From: Hymenobacter citatus | GTDB taxonomy: Bacteria > Bacteroidota > Bacteroidia > Cytophagales > Hymenobacteraceae | Length of the DNA: 64,000 nt | Assembly: GCF_014333615.1 (NCBI RefSeq) | Contig: NZ_JACSCY010000008.1 | Coordinates: forward strand, 141,227-205,226 | Direction of reading: 5' to 3' | In this document: one piece after another, positions 62,918 through 64,000 of the stretch | How the letters are laid out: every line of letters begins with the position of its first letter | How positions within the stretch are numbered: position 1 is the stretch's first letter | The notes under the pieces: generated by a model | Databases searched by the model: none | The model's input: the letters and a program-made list of their open reading frames with translations, nothing else | What the model was told of the DNA's origin: nothing | Program-made: the position numbers and the translations under genes

Positions 62918-63827
62918 ACTATTGTCGCTGTGTTTGTTGTTGGTTGCTTGCCTGTGCACATCGGTAGTGCGGGCACAGGAGCTGCTGGCCGATGTGCGCG
63001 TGACAACGGAAAACGTGACGGTATCGGATCAGCAAATCGTGCTGCAAATGCAGAATGATATCCAGAACTTCCTCAATACCCGCGCCTGGACCAACCAGTC
63101 TTATCGGCCAGAGGAAAAAATTCGCTGTAAGTTTTTCGTGGGCTTGACCGGTATTCCACAGACAGGCACTTACACCGCCACCGTGCGCATCATTACCACG
63201 CGCCCCGTGTACGGCACCGGTTATGAAACCAACGTTATGTCGATTTCCGACCGGGGGTGGCTGTTCAACTACTCGCCTCAGAACCCGCTGGATTTTTCGG
63301 AAAATACCTTTGTGGGCAATTTGTCGTCGCTTTTAAGCTTCTATGCCTACATCATCATCGGCATGGACCAGGACAGCTTTGTTCGCTTGGGCGGCACGCC
63401 GTATTATGACCGCGCCCGCAATATTCTGCTGGCGGCCGCGTCGCAGACGGTCACCAACGAGTCGGATGGCGGGTGGAAAGACGGGGAGCCGCGCAACCGT
63501 TACTGGCTACTCACCAACCTGCAAGACCCGCAGCTCGAAGCCTTCCGCACGGGCTCGTACGCCTACTACCGGCAGGGTATGGATATCTTCATCGAGAAGC
63601 CTCAAGATGCCCGCGCCAGTATTCTGACAGCGCTGACTGGCATTCAAGCGGCCATGCTGCGGCGTCCGGGTACACTAGTAGCCCGCTCCTTTTTTGATAC
63701 GAAGTCCGACGAAATAGCCAATATTTTCCGTACCAGCCAAGACCCGCAGCAAAAGCAGCAGGTAGTAAATATGCTCGGCGAAATCGACCCGACGAATACG
63801 GCCAAGTACCAATCTATTCTGCGGTAG
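62901..63827 (+). CDS. DUF4835 family secreted protein
   Basis: A 308-residue protein with signal peptide (KLLSLCLLLVACLCTSVVRAQ). The DUF4835 pattern is LLADVRVTTENVTVSDQQIV, QNDIQNFLNTRAWTN, CKFFVGLTGIP, FSENTFVGNLSSLLSFYAYIIIGMDQDSF and YRQGMDIFIEKP. Its function is unknown, but its place after bamD-rpoZ-coaBC is conserved in Bacteroidota. The ATG at 62901 overlaps the coaB end, indicating coupling; a longer frame upstream is rejected because it lies inside coaB. Confidence 0.9.
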   Translation: MLNTRKLLSLCLLLVACLCTSVVRAQELLADVRVTTENVTVSDQQIVLQMQNDIQNFLNTRAWTNQSYRPEEKIRCKFFVGLTGIPQTGTYTATVRIITTRPVYGTGYETNVMSISDRGWLFNYSPQNPLDFSENTFVGNLSSLLSFYAYIIIGMDQDSFVRLGGTPYYDRARNILLAAASQTVTNESDGGWKDGEPRNRYWLLTNLQDPQLEAFRTGSYAYYRQGMDIFIEKPQDARASILTALTGIQAAMLRRPGTLVARSFFDTKSDEIANIFRTSQDPQQKQQVVNMLGEIDPTNTAKYQSILR

Positions 63828-63846
63828 GGTAGGCGGAATGTGCGAG

Positions 63847-63870
63847 GTAGAGACACAATATTTTGTGTCT
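63847..63870. repeat. Single GTAG-headed REP, AGACACAA variant
   Basis: GTAG is followed by the stem AGACACAA/TTGTGTCT with a 4-nt loop, 20 bp after the DUF4835 stop. It resembles each half of the pair at 54525-54611, with compensated stem changes. Confidence 0.7.
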
Positions 63871-63912
63871 CGTCGTTGAGCAGTTCGCATTTTATCGTTA
63901 GGCCATTGGGCG

Positions 63913-64000
63913 GTCATGCTGAGCTTGTCGAAGCATCTCGCGTGCTGATGTGGGATACTATCTGATGCCAGCACGCGAGATGCTTCGACAAGCTCAGCAT
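63913..64000. repeat. REPIN-like inverted repeat, ATGCT class, cut by window end
   Basis: The left arm starts GTCATGCTGAGC, and the right arm reads out to CTCAGCAT at the last base. Both arms carry the mini-stem ATGCT/AGCAT and inner CTCGCGTGCTG. The final bases of the right arm are beyond the window. Confidence 0.85.

Overview
The window looks like a chromosomal segment of a Bacteroidota bacterium, most likely a Hymenobacter-type member of the Cytophagales (inference). The pointers are: GC-rich coding DNA; Bacteroidota promoters of the form TTTG-N19/20-TAnnTTTG (best before bamD and before a serine tRNA); the gene run bamD-rpoZ-coaC-coaB-DUF4835; an OstA-like LPS export protein; bacillithiol synthesis (bshA); and a CzcA-type pump fused to a TolC-like domain. 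It reads as ordinary housekeeping chromosome with small accessory insertions. I see no prophage, CRISPR array or recognisable insertion sequence.

Layout. 1-9 kb: grpE end, dnaJ, an ECF sigma factor overlapping a membrane protein gene, a NatAB-like ABC exporter, a ChaN-like protein, a DUF2254 protein and an A-type Fe-S carrier. 9-17 kb: a metal-receptor-like binding protein, an M42 peptidase, a carboxyltransferase subunit, then a strikingly AT-rich insert carrying a membrane-anchored phosphoribosyltransferase-like gene next to a Uma2 nuclease gene, then clpC. 17-25 kb: WbqC-like protein, secreted protein, LpxL-type acyltransferase, TsaC/YciO, mltG, a YbgC thioesterase, a BrkB protein and two serine tRNAs. 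25-30 kb: a large GH63/MGH1-like glycosidase, an AraC regulator and an SDR reductase. 30-37 kb: a divalent-metal efflux operon (His-rich secreted protein, CzcA-TolC fusion, adaptor lipoprotein). 37-44 kb: a zinc-dependent phospholipase C-like protein and a separate adaptor/HAE1 pump/TolC drug-efflux operon. 44-55 kb: an alkyltransferase-like protein, a deoxyribonucleotidase, bshA, a GH3-beta-lactamase-fold fusion, mutL and two rhomboid proteases. 55-64 kb: aldo/keto reductase, mdh, tilS, an OstA-like protein and the bamD-rpoZ-coaC-coaB-DUF4835 run.

The most unusual feature is non-coding. Most larger intergenic gaps hold a roughly 95-190 bp inverted repeat with nearly perfect 25-47 bp arms. 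Several families share one architecture: each arm is itself a small imperfect hairpin, and its stem covaries between families. Two further families carry a GTAG head followed by a palindrome, the classical layout of REP elements, and they occur as inverted pairs (REPIN-like). These elements interact with genes: one lies between the two halves of what is usually a single coaBC gene, one supplies the tilS stop codon while its partner sits just upstream of the tilS start, one repeat supplies the likely start of the metal-pump adaptor, and two elements fill the whole gap between convergent stop codons. No RAYT-type transposase is present in the window.
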